Assembly (NCBI GenBank): GCA_946902985.2
Contig: CAMPQE020000052.1
Coordinates: forward strand, 682,001-746,000
DNA from: Meconema thalassinum
Taxonomy: Eukaryota > Arthropoda > Insecta > Orthoptera > Tettigoniidae
DNA: 64,000 nt
Direction of reading: 5' to 3'
Shown: in pieces, positions 1-12,486 of the stretch
Layout: each line of letters opens with the position of its first letter
Numbering within the stretch: the stretch's first letter is position 1
Position numbers and translations under genes: made by a program
Notes under the pieces: generated by a model
Databases searched by the model: none
What the model was told of the DNA's origin: nothing
What the model saw: only the letters and a program-made list of their open reading frames with translations

Positions 1-3000
1 GGTGACCGCAAAAGAGAGGCCGTGGGGCCATCACGTTTCGTTTCTAGTCCAGCTGTACTGGTGACCACAAAAGAGAGGGCGTGGGGCCATCACGTTTCGA
101 TTCTAGTCCAGCTCTACTGGATAACGCAAAAGAGAGGCCGTGGGGCCATAACGTTTCGATTCTAGTCCAGCTGTACTGGTGGCCGCAAAAGAGAGGCCGT
201 GGGGCCATCACGTTTCGATTCTAGTCCAGCTGTACTGGTGGCCGCAAAAGAGAGGCCGTGGTGCCATCACGTTTCGATTCTAGTCCAGCTGTACTGGTGG
301 CCGCAAAAGAGAGGCCGTGGGGCCATCACGTTTCGATTCTAGTCCAGCTGTACTGGTGACCGCAAAAGAGAGGCCGTGGGGCCATCACGTTTCGTTTCTA
401 GTCCAGCTGTACTGTTGACCACAAAAGAGAGGGCGTGGGGCCATCACGTTTCGATTCTAGTCCAGCTGTACTGGTGACCACAAAAGAGAGGCCGTGGGGC
501 CATCACGTTTCGATTCTAGTTCAGCTGTACTGGTGACCGCGAAAGAGAGGCCGTGGGGCCATCACGTTTCGATTCTTGTCCAGCTGCACTGGTGACCGCA
601 AAAGAGAGGCCGTGGGGCCATCACGTTTCCATTCTAGTCCAACAGTACTGGTGACTGCAAAAGAGAGGGCGTGGAGCCATTACGTTTCGATTCTAGTCCA
701 GCTGTACTGGTGGCTGCAAAAGAGAGGGCGTGGGGCCATCACGTTTCGATTCTAGTCCCGCTGTACTGGTGACCGCAAAAGAGAGGGCGTGGGGCCATCA
801 CGTTTCGATTCTAGTCCCGCTGTACTGGTGGCCGCAAAAGAGAGGGCTTGGGGCCATCACGTTTCGATTCTAGTCCAGCTGTACTGGTGACCGAAAAAGA
901 GGGGTCGTGGGGCCATCACGTTTCGATTCTAGTCCAGCTGTACTGGTGACCGCAAAAGAGAGGGCGTGGGTCCATCACGTTTCGATTCTATTCCAGCTGT
1001 ACTGGTGACCGCAAAAGAGAGGGCGTGGGGCCATCACGTTTCGATTCTAGTCCAGCTGTACTGGTGACCGCAAAAGAGAGGGCGTGGGGCCATCACGTTT
1101 CGATTCTAGTCCAGCTGTACTGGTGGCTGCAAAAGAGAGGGCTTGGTGCCTTAACGTTTCGATTCTAGTCCAGCTGTACTGGTGACCGCAAAAGAGAGGG
1201 CTTGGGGCCATCACGTTTCGATTCTAGTCCAGCTGTACTGGTGACCGCAACAGAGAGGCCGTGGGGCCAACACGTTTCGATTCTAGTCCAGCTGTACTGG
1301 TGACCACAAAAGGGAGGCCGTGGGGCCATCACGTTTCGATTCTAGTCCAGCTGTACTGGTGACCGCAAAAGAGAGGCCGTGGGGCCATCACGTTAAGATT
1401 CTAGTCCAGCTGTACTGGTGACCACAAAAGAGAGGCCGTGGGGCCATCACGTTTCGATTCTAGTCCAGCTGTACTGGTGACCGCAAAAGAGAGGGCGTGG
1501 GGCCATCACGTTTCGATTCTAGTCCAGCTCTACTGGTGACCGCAAAAGAGAGGCCGTGGGGCCATCACTTTTCGATTCTAGTCCAGCTGTACTGGTGGCC
1601 GCAAAAGAGAGGCCCTGGGGCCATCACGTTTCGATTCTAGTCCAGCTGTACTGGTGGCCGCAAAAGAGAGGCCGTGGTGCAATCACGTTTCGATTCTAGT
1701 CCAGCTGTACTGGTGACCGCAAAAGAGAGGCCGTGGTGCCATCACGTTTCGTTTCTAGTCCAGCTGTACTGGTGACCACAAAAGAGAGGGCGTGGGGCCA
1801 TCACGTTTCGATTCTAGTCCAGCTGTACTGGTGGCCGCAAAAGAGAGGCCGTGGGGCCATCACGTTTCGATTCTAGTCCAGCTGTACTGGTGACCGCAAA
1901 AGAGAGGCCGTGGGGCCATCACGTCTCGTTTCTAGTCCAGCTGTACTGGTGACCACAAAAGAGAGGGCGTGGGGCCATCACGTTTCGATTCTAGTCCAGC
2001 TGTACTGGTGACCACAAAAGAGAGGCCGTGGGGCCATCACGTTTCGATTCTAATCCCGCTGTAATGGTGATCGCAAAAGAGAGGCCGTGGGGCCATCACG
2101 TTTCGATTCTAGTCCAGCTGTACTGGTGACCGCAAAAGAGAGGCCGTGGGGCCATCACGTTTCGATTCTTGTCCAGCTGCACTGGTGACCGCAAAAGAGA
2201 GGCCGTGGGGCCATAACGTTTCCATTCTAGTCCAACAGTACTGGTGACCACAAAAGAGAGGGCGTGGGGCCATTACGTTTCGATTCTAGTCCAGCTGTAC
2301 TGGTGGCTGCAAAAGAGAGGGCGTGGGGCCATCACGTTTCGATTCTAGTCCCGCTGTACTGGTGGCCGCAAAAGAGAGGGCTTGGGGCCATCACGTTTCG
2401 ATTCTAGTCCAGCTGTACTGGTGACCGCAAAAGAGGGGTCGTGTGGCCATCACGTTTCGATTCTAGTCCAGCTGTACTGGTGACCGCAAAAGAGAGGGCG
2501 TGGGGCCATCACGTTTCGATTCTATTCCAGCTGTACTGGTGACCGCAAAAGAGAGGGCGTGGGGCCATCACGTTTCGATTCTAGTCCAGCTGTACTGGTG
2601 ACCGCAAAAGAGAGGGCGTGGGGCCATCACGTTTCGATTCTAGTCCAGGTGTACTGGTGGCTGCAAAAGAGATGGCTTGTTGCCTTCACGTTTCGATTCT
2701 AGTCCAGCTGTACTGGTGACCGCAAAAGAGAGGGCTTGGGGCCATCACGTTTCGATTCTAGTCCAGCTGTACTGGTGGCCGCAAAAGAGAGGCCGTGGGG
2801 CCATCACGTTTCGATTCTAGTCCAACAGTACTGGTGGCCACAAAAGAGAGGGCGTGGGGCCATCACGTTTCGATTCTAGTCCAGCTGTACTGGTGACCGC
2901 AAAAGAGAGGGCTTGGGGCCATCACGTTTCGATTCTAGTCCAGCTCTACTGGTGACCGCAAAAGAGAGGCCGTGGGGCCATCACGTTTCGATTCTAGTCC

Positions 3001-6000
3001 AGCTGTACTGGTGGCCGCAAAAGAGAGGCCGTGGGGCCATCACGTATCGATTCTAGTCCAGCTGTACCGGTGACCACAAAAGAGAGGACGTGGGGCCATC
3101 ACGTTTCGATTCTAGTTCAGCTGTACTGGTGACCACAAAAGAGAGGGCGTGGGGCCATCACGTTTCGATTCTAGTCCAGCTGTACTGGTGACCACAAAAG
3201 GGAGGCCGTGGGGCCATCACGTTTCGATTCTAGTCCAGCTCTACTGGTGACCACAAAAGAGAGGACGTGGGGCCATCACGATTCGATTCTAGTTCAGCTG
3301 TACTGGTGACCACAAAAGAGCGGGCGTGGGGCCATCACGTTTCGATTATAGTCCAGCTGTACTGTAGACCGCAAAAGAGAGGGCGTGGGGCCATCACGTT
3401 TCGATTATAGTCCAGCTGTACTGGTGACCGCAAAAGAGAGGGCGTGGGGCCATCACGTTTCGATTCTAGTCCAGCTGTACTGGTGACCGCAAAAGAGAGG
3501 GCGTGGGGCCATCACGTTTCGATTATAGTCCAGCTGTTCTGGTGACCACAAAAGAGCGGGCGTGGGGCCATCACGCTTCGATTATAGTCCAGCTGTACTG
3601 GTGACCAAAAAAGAGAGGGCGTGGGGCCATCACGTTACGATTCTAGTCCAGCTGTACTGGTGACCGCAAAAGAGAGGGCGTGGGGCCATCACGTTTCGAT
3701 TCTAGTCCAGCTGTACTGGTGACCGCAAAAGAGAGGCCGTGGGGCCATCACGTTTCGATTCTAGTCCAGCTGTACTGGTGACCACAAAAGGGAGGGCGTG
3801 GGGCAATCACGTTTCGATTCTAGTCCAGCTGTACTGGTGACCGCAAAAGGGAGGGCGTGGGGCCATCACGTTTCGATTCTAGTCCAGCTGTACTGGTGAC
3901 CACAAAAGAGAGGGCGTGGTGCCATCACGTTTTGATTCTACTCCAGCTGTACTGGTGACCACAGAAGAGAGGGCGTGGGGCCATCACGTTTCGATTCTAG
4001 TCCAGCTGTACTGGTGACCGCAAAAGAGAGGCCGTGGGGCCATCACGTTTCGATTCTAGTCCAGCTGTACTGGTGGCCGCAAAAGAAAGGCCGTGGGGCC
4101 ATCACGTTTCGATTCTAGTCCAGCTGTACTGGTGGCCGCAAAAGAGAGGCCGTGGGGCCGTCACGTTTCGATTCTTGTCCAGCTGTACTGGTGACCACAA
4201 AAGAGAGGCCGTGGGGCCATCACGTTTCGATTCTAGTCCAGCTGTACTGGTGACCGCAAAAGAGAGGCCGTGGGGCCATCACTTTTCGATTCTAGTCCAG
4301 CTGTACTGGTGGCAGCAAAAGAGAGGCCCTGGGGCCATCACGTTTCGATTCTAGTCCAGCTGTACTGGTGGCCGCAAAAGAGAGGCCGTGGGGCCATCAC
4401 GTTTCGATTCTAGTCCAGCTGTACTGGTGGCCGCAAAAGAGAGGCCGTGGGGCCGTCACGTTTCGATTCTTGTCCAGCTGTACTGGTGACCACAAAAGAG
4501 AGGCCGTGGTGCCATCACGTTTCGTTTCTAGTCCAGCTGTACTGGTGACCACAAAAGAGAGGGCGTGGGGCCATCACGTTTCAATTCTTGTCCAGCTGTA
4601 CGGGTGGCCGCAAAAGAGAGGCCGTGGGGCCATCACGTTTCGATTCTAGTCCAGCTGTATTGGTGACCGCAAAAGAGAGGCCGTGGGGCCATCACGTTTC
4701 GTTTCTAGTCCAGCTGTACTGGTGACCACAAAAGAGAGGGCGTGGGGCCATCACGTTTCGATTCTAGTCCAGCTGTACTGGTGACCACAAAAGAGAGGCC
4801 GTGGGGACATCACGTTTCGATTCTAATCCCGCTGTAATGGTGACCGCAAAAGAGAGGCCGTGGGGCCATCACGTTTCGATTCTAGTCCAGCTGTACTGGT
4901 GACCGCAAAAGAGAGGCCGTGGGGCCATCACGTTTCGATTCTTGTCCAGCTGCACTGGTTACCGCAAAAGAGAGGCCGTGGGGCCATAACGTTTCCATTC
5001 TAGTCCAACAGTACTGGTGACCACAAAAGAGAGGGCGTGGGGCCATTACGTTTCGATTCTAGTCCAGCTGTACTGGTGGCTGCAAAAGAGAGGGCGTGGG
5101 GCCATCACGTTTCCATTCTAGTCCCGCTGTACTGGTGACCGCAAAAGAGAGGGCGTGGGGCCATCACGTTTCGATTCTAGTCCCGCTGTACTGGTGGCCG
5201 CAAAAGAGAGGGCTTGGGGCCATCACGTTTCGATTCTAGTCCAGCTGTACGGGTGACCGCAAAAGAGGGGTCGTGGGGCCATCACGTTTCGATTCTAGTC
5301 CAGCTGTACTGGTGACCGCAAAAGAGAGGGCGTGGGGCCATCACGTTTCGATTCTATTCCAGCTGTACTGGTGACCGCAAAAGAGAGGGCGTGGGGCCAT
5401 CACGTTTCGATTCTAGTCCAGCTGTACTGGTGACCGCAAAAGAGAGGGCGTGGGGCCATCACGTTTCGATTCTAGTCCAGGTGTACTGGTGGCTGCAAAA
5501 GAGATGGCTTGGTGCCTTCACGTTTCGATTCTAGTCCAGCTGTACTGGTGACCGCAAAAGAGAGGGCTTGGGGCCATCACGTTTCGATTCTAGTCCAGCT
5601 GTACTGGTGGCCGCAAAAGAGAGGCCGTGGGGCCATCACGTTTCGATTCTAGTCCAACAGTACTGGTGGCCACAAAAGAGAGGGCGTGGGGCCATCACGT
5701 TTCGATTCTAGTCCAGCTGTACTGGTGACCGCAAAAGAGAGGGCTTGGGGCCATCACGTTTCGATTCTAGTCCAGCTGTACTGGTGGCCGCAAAGGAGAG
5801 GCCGTGGGGCCATCACGTATCGATTCTAGTCCAGCTGTACCGGTGACCACAAAAGAGAGGACGTGGGGCCATCACGTTTCGATTCTAGTTCAGCTGTACT
5901 GGTGACCACAAAAGAGAGGGCGTGGGGCCATCACGTTTCGATTCTAGTCCAGCTGTACTGGTGACCACAAAAAGGAGGCCGTGGGGACATCACGTTTCGA

Positions 6001-9000
6001 TTCTAGTCCAGCTCTACTGGTGACCACAAAAGAGAGGACGTGGGGCCATCACGTTTCGATTCTAGTTCAGCTGTACTGGTGACCACAAAAGAGCGGGCGT
6101 GGGGCCATCACGTTTCGATTATAGTCCAGCTGTACTGTAGACCGCAAAAGAGAGGGCGTGGGGCCATCACGTTTCGATTATAGTCCAGCTGTACTGGTGA
6201 CCGCAAAAGAGAGGGCGTGGGGCCATCACGTTTCGATTCTAGTCCAGCTGTACTGGTGACCGCAAAAGAGAGGGCGTGGGGCCATCACGTTTCGATTATA
6301 GTCCAGCTGTTCTGGTGACCACAAAAGAGCGGGCGTGGGGCCATCACGTTTCGATTATAGTCCAGCTGTACTGGTGACCACAAAAGAGAGGGCGTGGGGC
6401 CATCACGTTACGATTCTAGTCCAGCTGTACTGGTGACCGCAAAAGAGAGGGCGTGGGGCCATCACGTTTCGATTCTAGTCCAGCTGTACTGGTGACCGCA
6501 AAAGAGAGGCCGTGGGGCCATCACGTTTCGATTCTAGTCCAGCTGTACTGGTGACCACAAAAGGGAGGGCGTGGGGCAATCACGTTTCGATTCTAGTCCA
6601 GCTGTACTGGTGACCGCAAAAGGGGGGGCGTGGGGCCATCACGTTTCGATTCTAGTCCAGCTGTACTGGTGACCACAAAAGAGAGGGCGTGGTGCCATCA
6701 CGTTTTGATTCTACTCCAGCTGTACTGGTGACCACAGAAGAGAGGGCGTGGGGCCATCACGTTTCGATTCTAGTCCAGCTGTACTGGTGACCGGAAAAGA
6801 GAGGCCGTGGGGCCATCACGTTTCGATTCTAGTCCAGCTGTACTGGTGGCCGCAAAAGAGAGGCCGTGGGGCCATCACGTTTCGATTCTAGTCCAGCTGT
6901 ACTGGTGGCCGCAAAAGAGAGGCCGTGGGGCCGTCACGTTTCGATTCTTGTCCAGCTGTACTGGTGACCACAAAAGAGAGGCCGTGGGGCCATCACGTTT
7001 CGATTCTAGTCCAGCTGTACTGGTGACCGCAAAAGAGAGGCCGTGGGGCCATCACTTTTCGATTCTAGTCCAGCTGTACTGGTGGCCGCAAAAGAGAGGC
7101 CCTGGGGCCATCACGTTTCGATTCTAGTCCAGCTGTACTGGTGGCCGCAAAAGAGAGGCCGTGGTGCCATCACGTTTCGATTCTAGTCCAGCTGTACTGG
7201 TGACCGCAAAAGAGAGGCCGTGGTGCCATCACGTTTCGTTTCTAGTCCAGCTGTACTGGTGACCACAAAAGAGAGGGCGTGGGGCCATCACGTTTCGATT
7301 CTAGTCCAGCTGTACTGGTGGCCGCAAAAGAGAGGCCGTGGGGCCATCACGTTTCGATTCTAGTCCAGCTGTACTGGTGACCGCAAAAGAGAGGCCGTGG
7401 GGCCATCACGTTTCGTTTCTAGTCCAGCTGTACTGGTGACCACAAAAGAGAGGGCGTGGGGCCATCACGTTTCGATTCTAGTCCAGCTGTACTGGTGACC
7501 ACAAAAGAGAGGGCGTGGGGCCATCACGTTTCGATTCTAGTCCAGCTGTACTGGTGGCCGCAAAAGAGAGGCCGTGGGGCCATCACGTTTCGATTCTAGT
7601 CCAGCTGTACTGGTGACCGCAAAAGAGAGGCCGTGGGGCCATCACGTTTCGTTTCTAGTCCAGCTGTACTGGTGACCACAAAAGAGAGGGCGTGGGGCCA
7701 TCACGTTTCGATTCTAGTCCAGCTGTACTGGTGGCTGCAAAAGAGAGGGCGTGGGGCCATCACGTTTCGATTCTAGTCCCGCTGTACTGGTGACCGCAAA
7801 AGAGAGGGCGTGGGGCCATCACGTTTCGATTCTAGTCCCGCTGTACTGGTGGCCGCAAAAGAGAGGGCTTGGGGCCATCACGTTTCGATTCTAGTCCAGC
7901 TGTACTGGTGACCGCAAAAGAGGGGTCGTGGGGCCATCACGTTTCGATTCTAGTCCAGCTGTACTGGTGACCGCAAAAGAGAGGGCGTGGGGCCATCACG
8001 TTTCGATTCTATTCCAGCTGTACTGGTGACCGCAAAAGAGAGGGCGTGGGGCCATCACGTTTCGATTCTAGTCCAGCTGTACTGGTGACCGCAAAAGAGA
8101 GGGCGTGGGGCCATCACGTTTCGATTCTAGTCCAGGTGTACTGGTGGCTGCAAAAGAGATGGCTTGGTGCCTTCACGTTTCGATTCTAGTCCAGCTGTAC
8201 TGGTGACCGCAAAAGAGAGGGCTTGGGGCCATCACGTTTCGATTCTAGTCTAGCTGTACTGGTGGCCGCAAAAGAGAGGCCGTGGGGCCATCACGTTTCG
8301 ATTCTAGTCCAACAGTACTGGTGGCCACAAAAGAGAGGGCGTGGGGCCATCACGTTTCGATTCTAGTCCAGCTGTACTGGTGACCGCAAAAGAGAGGGCT
8401 TGGGGCCATCACGTTTCGATTCTAGTCCAGCTCTACTGGTGACCGCAAAAGAGAGGCCGCGGGGCCATCACGTTTCGATTCTAGTCCAGCTGTACTGGTG
8501 GCCGCAAAAGAGAGGCCGTGGGGCCATCACGTATCGATTCTAGTCCAGCTGTACCGGTGACCACAAAAGAGAGGACGTGGGGCCATCACGTTTCGATTCT
8601 AGTTCAGCTGTACTGGTGACCACAAAAGAGAGGGCGTGGGGCCATCACGTTTCGATTCTAGTCCAGCTGTACTGGTGACCACAAAAGGGAGGCCGTGGGG
8701 CCATCACGTTTTGATTCTAGTCCAGCTCTACTGGTGACCACAAAAGAGAGGACGTGGGGCCATCACGTTTCGATTCTAGTTCAGCTGTACTGGTGACCAC
8801 AAAAGAGCGGGCGTGGGGCCATCACGTTTCGATTATAGTCCAGCTGTACTGTAGACCGCAAAAGAGAGGGCGTGGGGCCATCACGTTTCGATTATAGTCC
8901 AGCTGTACTGGTGACCGCAAAAGAGAGGGCGTGGGGCCATCACGTTTCGATTCTAGTCCAGCTGTACTGGTGACCGCAAAAGAGAGGGCGTGGGGCCATC

Positions 9001-9976
9001 ACGTTTCGATTATAGTCCAGCTGTTCTGGTGACCACAAAAGAGCGGGCGTGGGGCCATCACGTTTCGATTATAGTCCAGCTGTACTGGTGACCACAAAAG
9101 AGAGGGCGTGGGGCCATCACGGTACGATTCTAGTCCAGCTGTACTGGTGACCGCAAAAGAGAGGGCGTGGGGCCATCACGTTTCGATTCTAGTCCAGCTG
9201 TACTGGTGACCGCTAAAGAGAGGCCGTGGGGCCATCACGTTTCGATTCTAGTCCAGCTGTACTGGTGACCACAAAAGGGAGGGCGTGGGGCAATCACGTT
9301 TCGATTCTAGTCCAGCTGTACTGGTGACCGCAAAAGGGAGGGCGTGGGGCCATCACGTTTCGATTCTAGTCCAGCTGTACTGGTGACCACAAAAGAGAGG
9401 GCGTGGTGCCATCACGTTTTGATTCTACTCCAGCTGTACTGGTGACCACAGTAGAGAGGGCGTGGGGCCATCACGTTTCGATTCTAGTCCAGCTGTACTG
9501 GTGACCGCAAAAGAGAGGCCGTGGGGCCATCACGTTTCGATTCTAGTCCAGCTGTACTGGTGGCCGCAAAAGAGAGGCCGTGGGGCCATCACGTTTCGAT
9601 TCTAGTCCAGCTGTACTGGTGGCCGCAAAAGAGAGGCCGTGGGGCCGTCACGTTTCGATTCTTGTCCAGCTGTACTGGTGACCACAAAAGAGAGGCCGTG
9701 GGGCCATCACGTTTCGATTCTAGTCCAGCTGTACTGGTGACCGAAAAAGAAAGGGCGTGGGGCCATAACGTTTCGATTCTAGTCTAGCTGTACTGGTGGC
9801 CGCAAAAGGGAGTCCGTGGGGCCATCACGTTTCGATTCTTGTCCAGCATACTGGTGACCGCAAAAGAGAGGGCTTGGGGCCATCACGTTTCGATTCTAGT
9901 CCAGCTGTACTGGTGACCGCAAAACAGAGGGCGTGGGGCCATCACGTTTCGATTCTAGTCCAGCTGTACTGGTGAC
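1..9976. repeat. 59-bp satellite array, left arm
   Basis: About 169 head-to-tail copies of a 59-bp monomer fill this stretch. Phase can be followed from base 1, with 'ggtgacc' recurring at 1, 60 and 119 and onward. The array is already running at base 1, so its true left end lies outside the window. Each monomer carries a CAGCTG palindrome and a 'cacgtttcg' core. Variants are mostly single substitutions, with 'gaccgc' versus 'gaccac' and 'gcgtgg' versus 'gcttgg' the commonest. A few copies change length slightly, such as the one near 9840. Short reading frames inside the array come from the repeat and are not genes. Confidence 0.98.
1567..9780. repeat. Higher-order repeat (46-47 monomers) within the satellite
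   Basis: Diagnostic monomer variants recur at long range. 'acttttcg' occurs at 1567, 4281 and 7054. 'tttgattctactcc' occurs at 3931, 6704 and 9418. 'cacgtatcga' occurs near 3042, 5816 and 8530. The spacings are 2773 and 2714 bp, exactly 47 and 46 monomers of 59 bp. A 'tgccttcacg' variant at 2681, 5513 and 8168 is spaced 48 and 45 monomers, so monomers were gained and lost inside blocks. The first ~1.5 kb carries the same variants at shorter spacing (for example 27 monomers between 572 and 2165), so it is a partial or deleted block. Confidence 0.9.
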
Positions 9977-12476
9977 TTCAACGCGAAGGTGGGCTCAATC
10001 AATGAGGGGTTGGAGCAGATCATGGGTAAACATGGCCTTGGGGAGATGAATGACAATGGGGAGAAATTTACGGAATATTGCGCCAGTCAGGATTTGGTGA
10101 TGGGTGGCACGGTATTTCCTCATAGGCGTTACCACAAGGTCACCTGGGTGTCTCCTGATCAAGTCACAGAAAATCAAATTGATCACATCGCGGTGAGCAG
10201 GAGGTTCAGAAGAAGCTTGGAAGATGTTAGGAACAAGAGAGGAGCGGACGTTGGTAGTGACCATCATCTTGTGGTTGCTAACTTCCGCATGAAGATCGCC
10301 GCAGTCCGCCGAAAGTTTAACACTCGGCACGACAAGTTTGATGTGGGCAAGCTTAAGAACCAGCAGAGATTGGACCAATTTAAACTGGAGCTCAGAAATA
10401 AATTCCAGGTGTTGGACTCCGAGACAGAGAAGGACGTGGAGACTGTGTGGAGCGAGGTAAAGAATATCTTCGTGGAAACCAGTGAGATGCAGCTCGGGTA
10501 CAAGAACTACCTGCGGAAAGAATGGATATCCGATCAGACCTGGGACAAGATAAACTATAGGAAGGAGATTAAGGCCAAGCTCAACACCTGCAAGACTAGG
10601 CAGCAGAAGGCTCTCACACAAGCAAAGTATTCAACAGCAAACAGGGAGGTAAAGAGGAGTGTACGTAAGGATCGTAGGAGGTGGATTGATGAGCAGGCGG
10701 AGAATGCAGAAGAAGCGGCAAGAAGGGGGGACGTTAAGGAGCTCTATGGCATCACAAAGATGCTTTCGAAGAAAGGTTTTAATAAAACTAGGCCTGTGAA
10801 GAGCAAGACGGGAGAGATCCTCACGACGTGTGAACAGCAGCTGACAAGATGGAGAGAACACTTTGCGGAGGTTCTTAATAGAGATAGAGGACCAGAAAGT
10901 AAGCAGCGAGGAGAAGATGAAGAGAAAGCAGAAAGTGACCCAAGCATCAGCCTCGACTCCCCAACTCGGGGCGAAATACGGACAGCGTTGAAGCAGATGA
11001 AATGCGGGAAGGCACCAGGTCTGGATAATATCCCAGCGGAAGTACTGAAAGCAGACCTGGATATTACGATTGATCTGCTGCACCCGCTGTTGGAGAAGAT
11101 CTGGAAGGAGGAGAAAATACCAACCGACTGGAAGAAGGGGTTGATAGTCAAGTTGCCGAAGAAAGGGGACACCACAAACTGTAACAACTGGAGGGGTATC
11201 ACCTTGCTGTCCATTCCAAGCAAAGTGCTGGCGAGAGTCATCCTGAATCGTATAAAAGACTGCGTAGAAAAAAGGCTTCGGAAGGAACAGGCTGGATTTC
11301 GACAACATCGCAGCTGTGTGGATCTCATCAACACCCTCCGAATCATTCTGGAGCAGAGTGTGGAGTGGCGGAATACCCTTTACCTCACATTTGTTGACTT
11401 CGAGAAAGCCTTCGACTCCGTAAATCAAAGAATCATGTGGAAGACCCTCGAGGAATATAAAATTCCAACAAAGATCATCAGAATCATGGAAGAGATGTAC
11501 GAAGGGTATGAGTGCCAGGTTCTTCACGAAGGCAAATTAACAGAAAAGATAAAGGTCAGTTCCGGAGTGAGACAGGGGTGTGTCCTTTCCCCCGCTCTGT
11601 TCCTGTTGGTCCTGGATAGTGTGATGAAGAAGGTAATGGGAGGACGGAAGAGGGGTATTCAGTGGGGTATAAATGACAGGCTTGAAGATCTGGATTTCGC
11701 AGACGACATTTGTCTTATGACACAACGATACCGAGACATAGAAGCTAAGCTGGGGAGGTTGCAGAGAAGCAGAACGTGCAGGACTGATGATCAACACCAA
11801 CAAGACCAAAGAGATGAGGATAAATTCTGACATCACGACTAGTTTGACAGTCAACGGAAAGGACATTGAGCGAGTTGAGTCCTTCCTCTACCTTGGAAGT
11901 ATAGTCACAAATGATGGGGGAGCAGAGGAAGATGTTCGAAGCCGTATCAGGAAGGCAAATGGTGCCTTTGTCCAGCTCTACCCCATCTGGAGAAATAGAA
12001 ACATTTCCAGGAAGACCAAGCTCCGCCTTTTCAATAGCAACGTAAAGTCGATTCTTCTCTACGGCTGTGAAACATGGAAAGTCACAAAACCGATCGACAA
12101 CCAGCTACAGGTGTTCATTAACATATCTCTGCGTCGCATCATGAATGTGAGGTGGCCGGACATAATCTCAAATGAAGATCTTTGGACCATCACCAATCAA
12201 CAACCGATTAGCATCCAGATCAAGGAGAGGAAATGGCGCTGGATTGGTCACACACTAAGGAAGCCGGACGGAGCTATTGAGAAGGCGGCGCTAGACTGGA
12301 ATCCTCAAGGCGCCAGGAAGCGAGGTCGACCTAAGAAGACATGGAAGAGGACGATCGAAAATGAAATTGCAGAGGTGGACAAGAACTGGAGTCAAGTGAA
12401 GAGAATGGCCAGGAACCGTACTGCGTGGAGAAATTTCGCCAAGGCCCTATGCTCCGGAAGGAGCGGCAGGAATTAA
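9977..12476 (+). pseudogene. Endonuclease/reverse transcriptase of the RTE-like element, truncated and frameshifted
   Basis: The product would nick target DNA and reverse-transcribe element RNA. The frame opens inside the APE-type endonuclease: a GDFNAK motif spans the insertion junction, and IDHIAV and GSDHHLVVA, the C-terminal endonuclease signature, follow. A linker then leads to the reverse transcriptase, with NWRGITLL, FVDFEKAFDSV, SGVRQGCVLSP and the catalytic FADD at about 11695-11706. Between about 11757 and 11785 the frame shifts by one. The downstream frame (11787-12476) continues the C-terminal region, with MNVRWPD, KWRWIGHTLRKPDG and a basic KRGRPKKTW stretch, and stops at 12474-12476. 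No true start is present. The frame is otherwise open, so decay is recent. Confidence 0.92.
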
Positions 12477-12486
12477 GTAAAGTAAG
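9977..12486 (+). mobile_element. 5'-truncated RTE-like non-LTR retrotransposon inserted in the satellite
   Basis: A 2510-bp non-satellite segment interrupts the 59-bp array. It is flanked by a perfect 12-bp direct repeat, tgtactggtgac, at 9965-9976 and 12487-12498, and the satellite resumes in matching phase. This is the footprint of target-primed reverse transcription. The element starts inside its endonuclease domain, so it is 5' truncated. It ends only ten bases after its stop codon in a short tail, aagtaaagtaag. A very short 3' UTR with a simple tail fits the RTE group. RTE is my best assignment; another APE-type LINE clade is possible. Confidence 0.9.

Noticed and set aside
4034..9787. 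Several plus-strand reading frames of 88-106 codons in the satellite (4034-4354, 4368-4649, 6807-7127, 9521-9787; also 14225-14503)
   Set aside because: They translate the 59-bp monomer in rotating frames and exist only where variants remove the tga and tag in the usual monomer. They repeat at the higher-order period and have no independent conservation.
9995..11866. Long minus-strand frames opposite the RTE-like element
   Set aside because: They are the antisense of a recognised reverse transcriptase and carry no motifs of their own.
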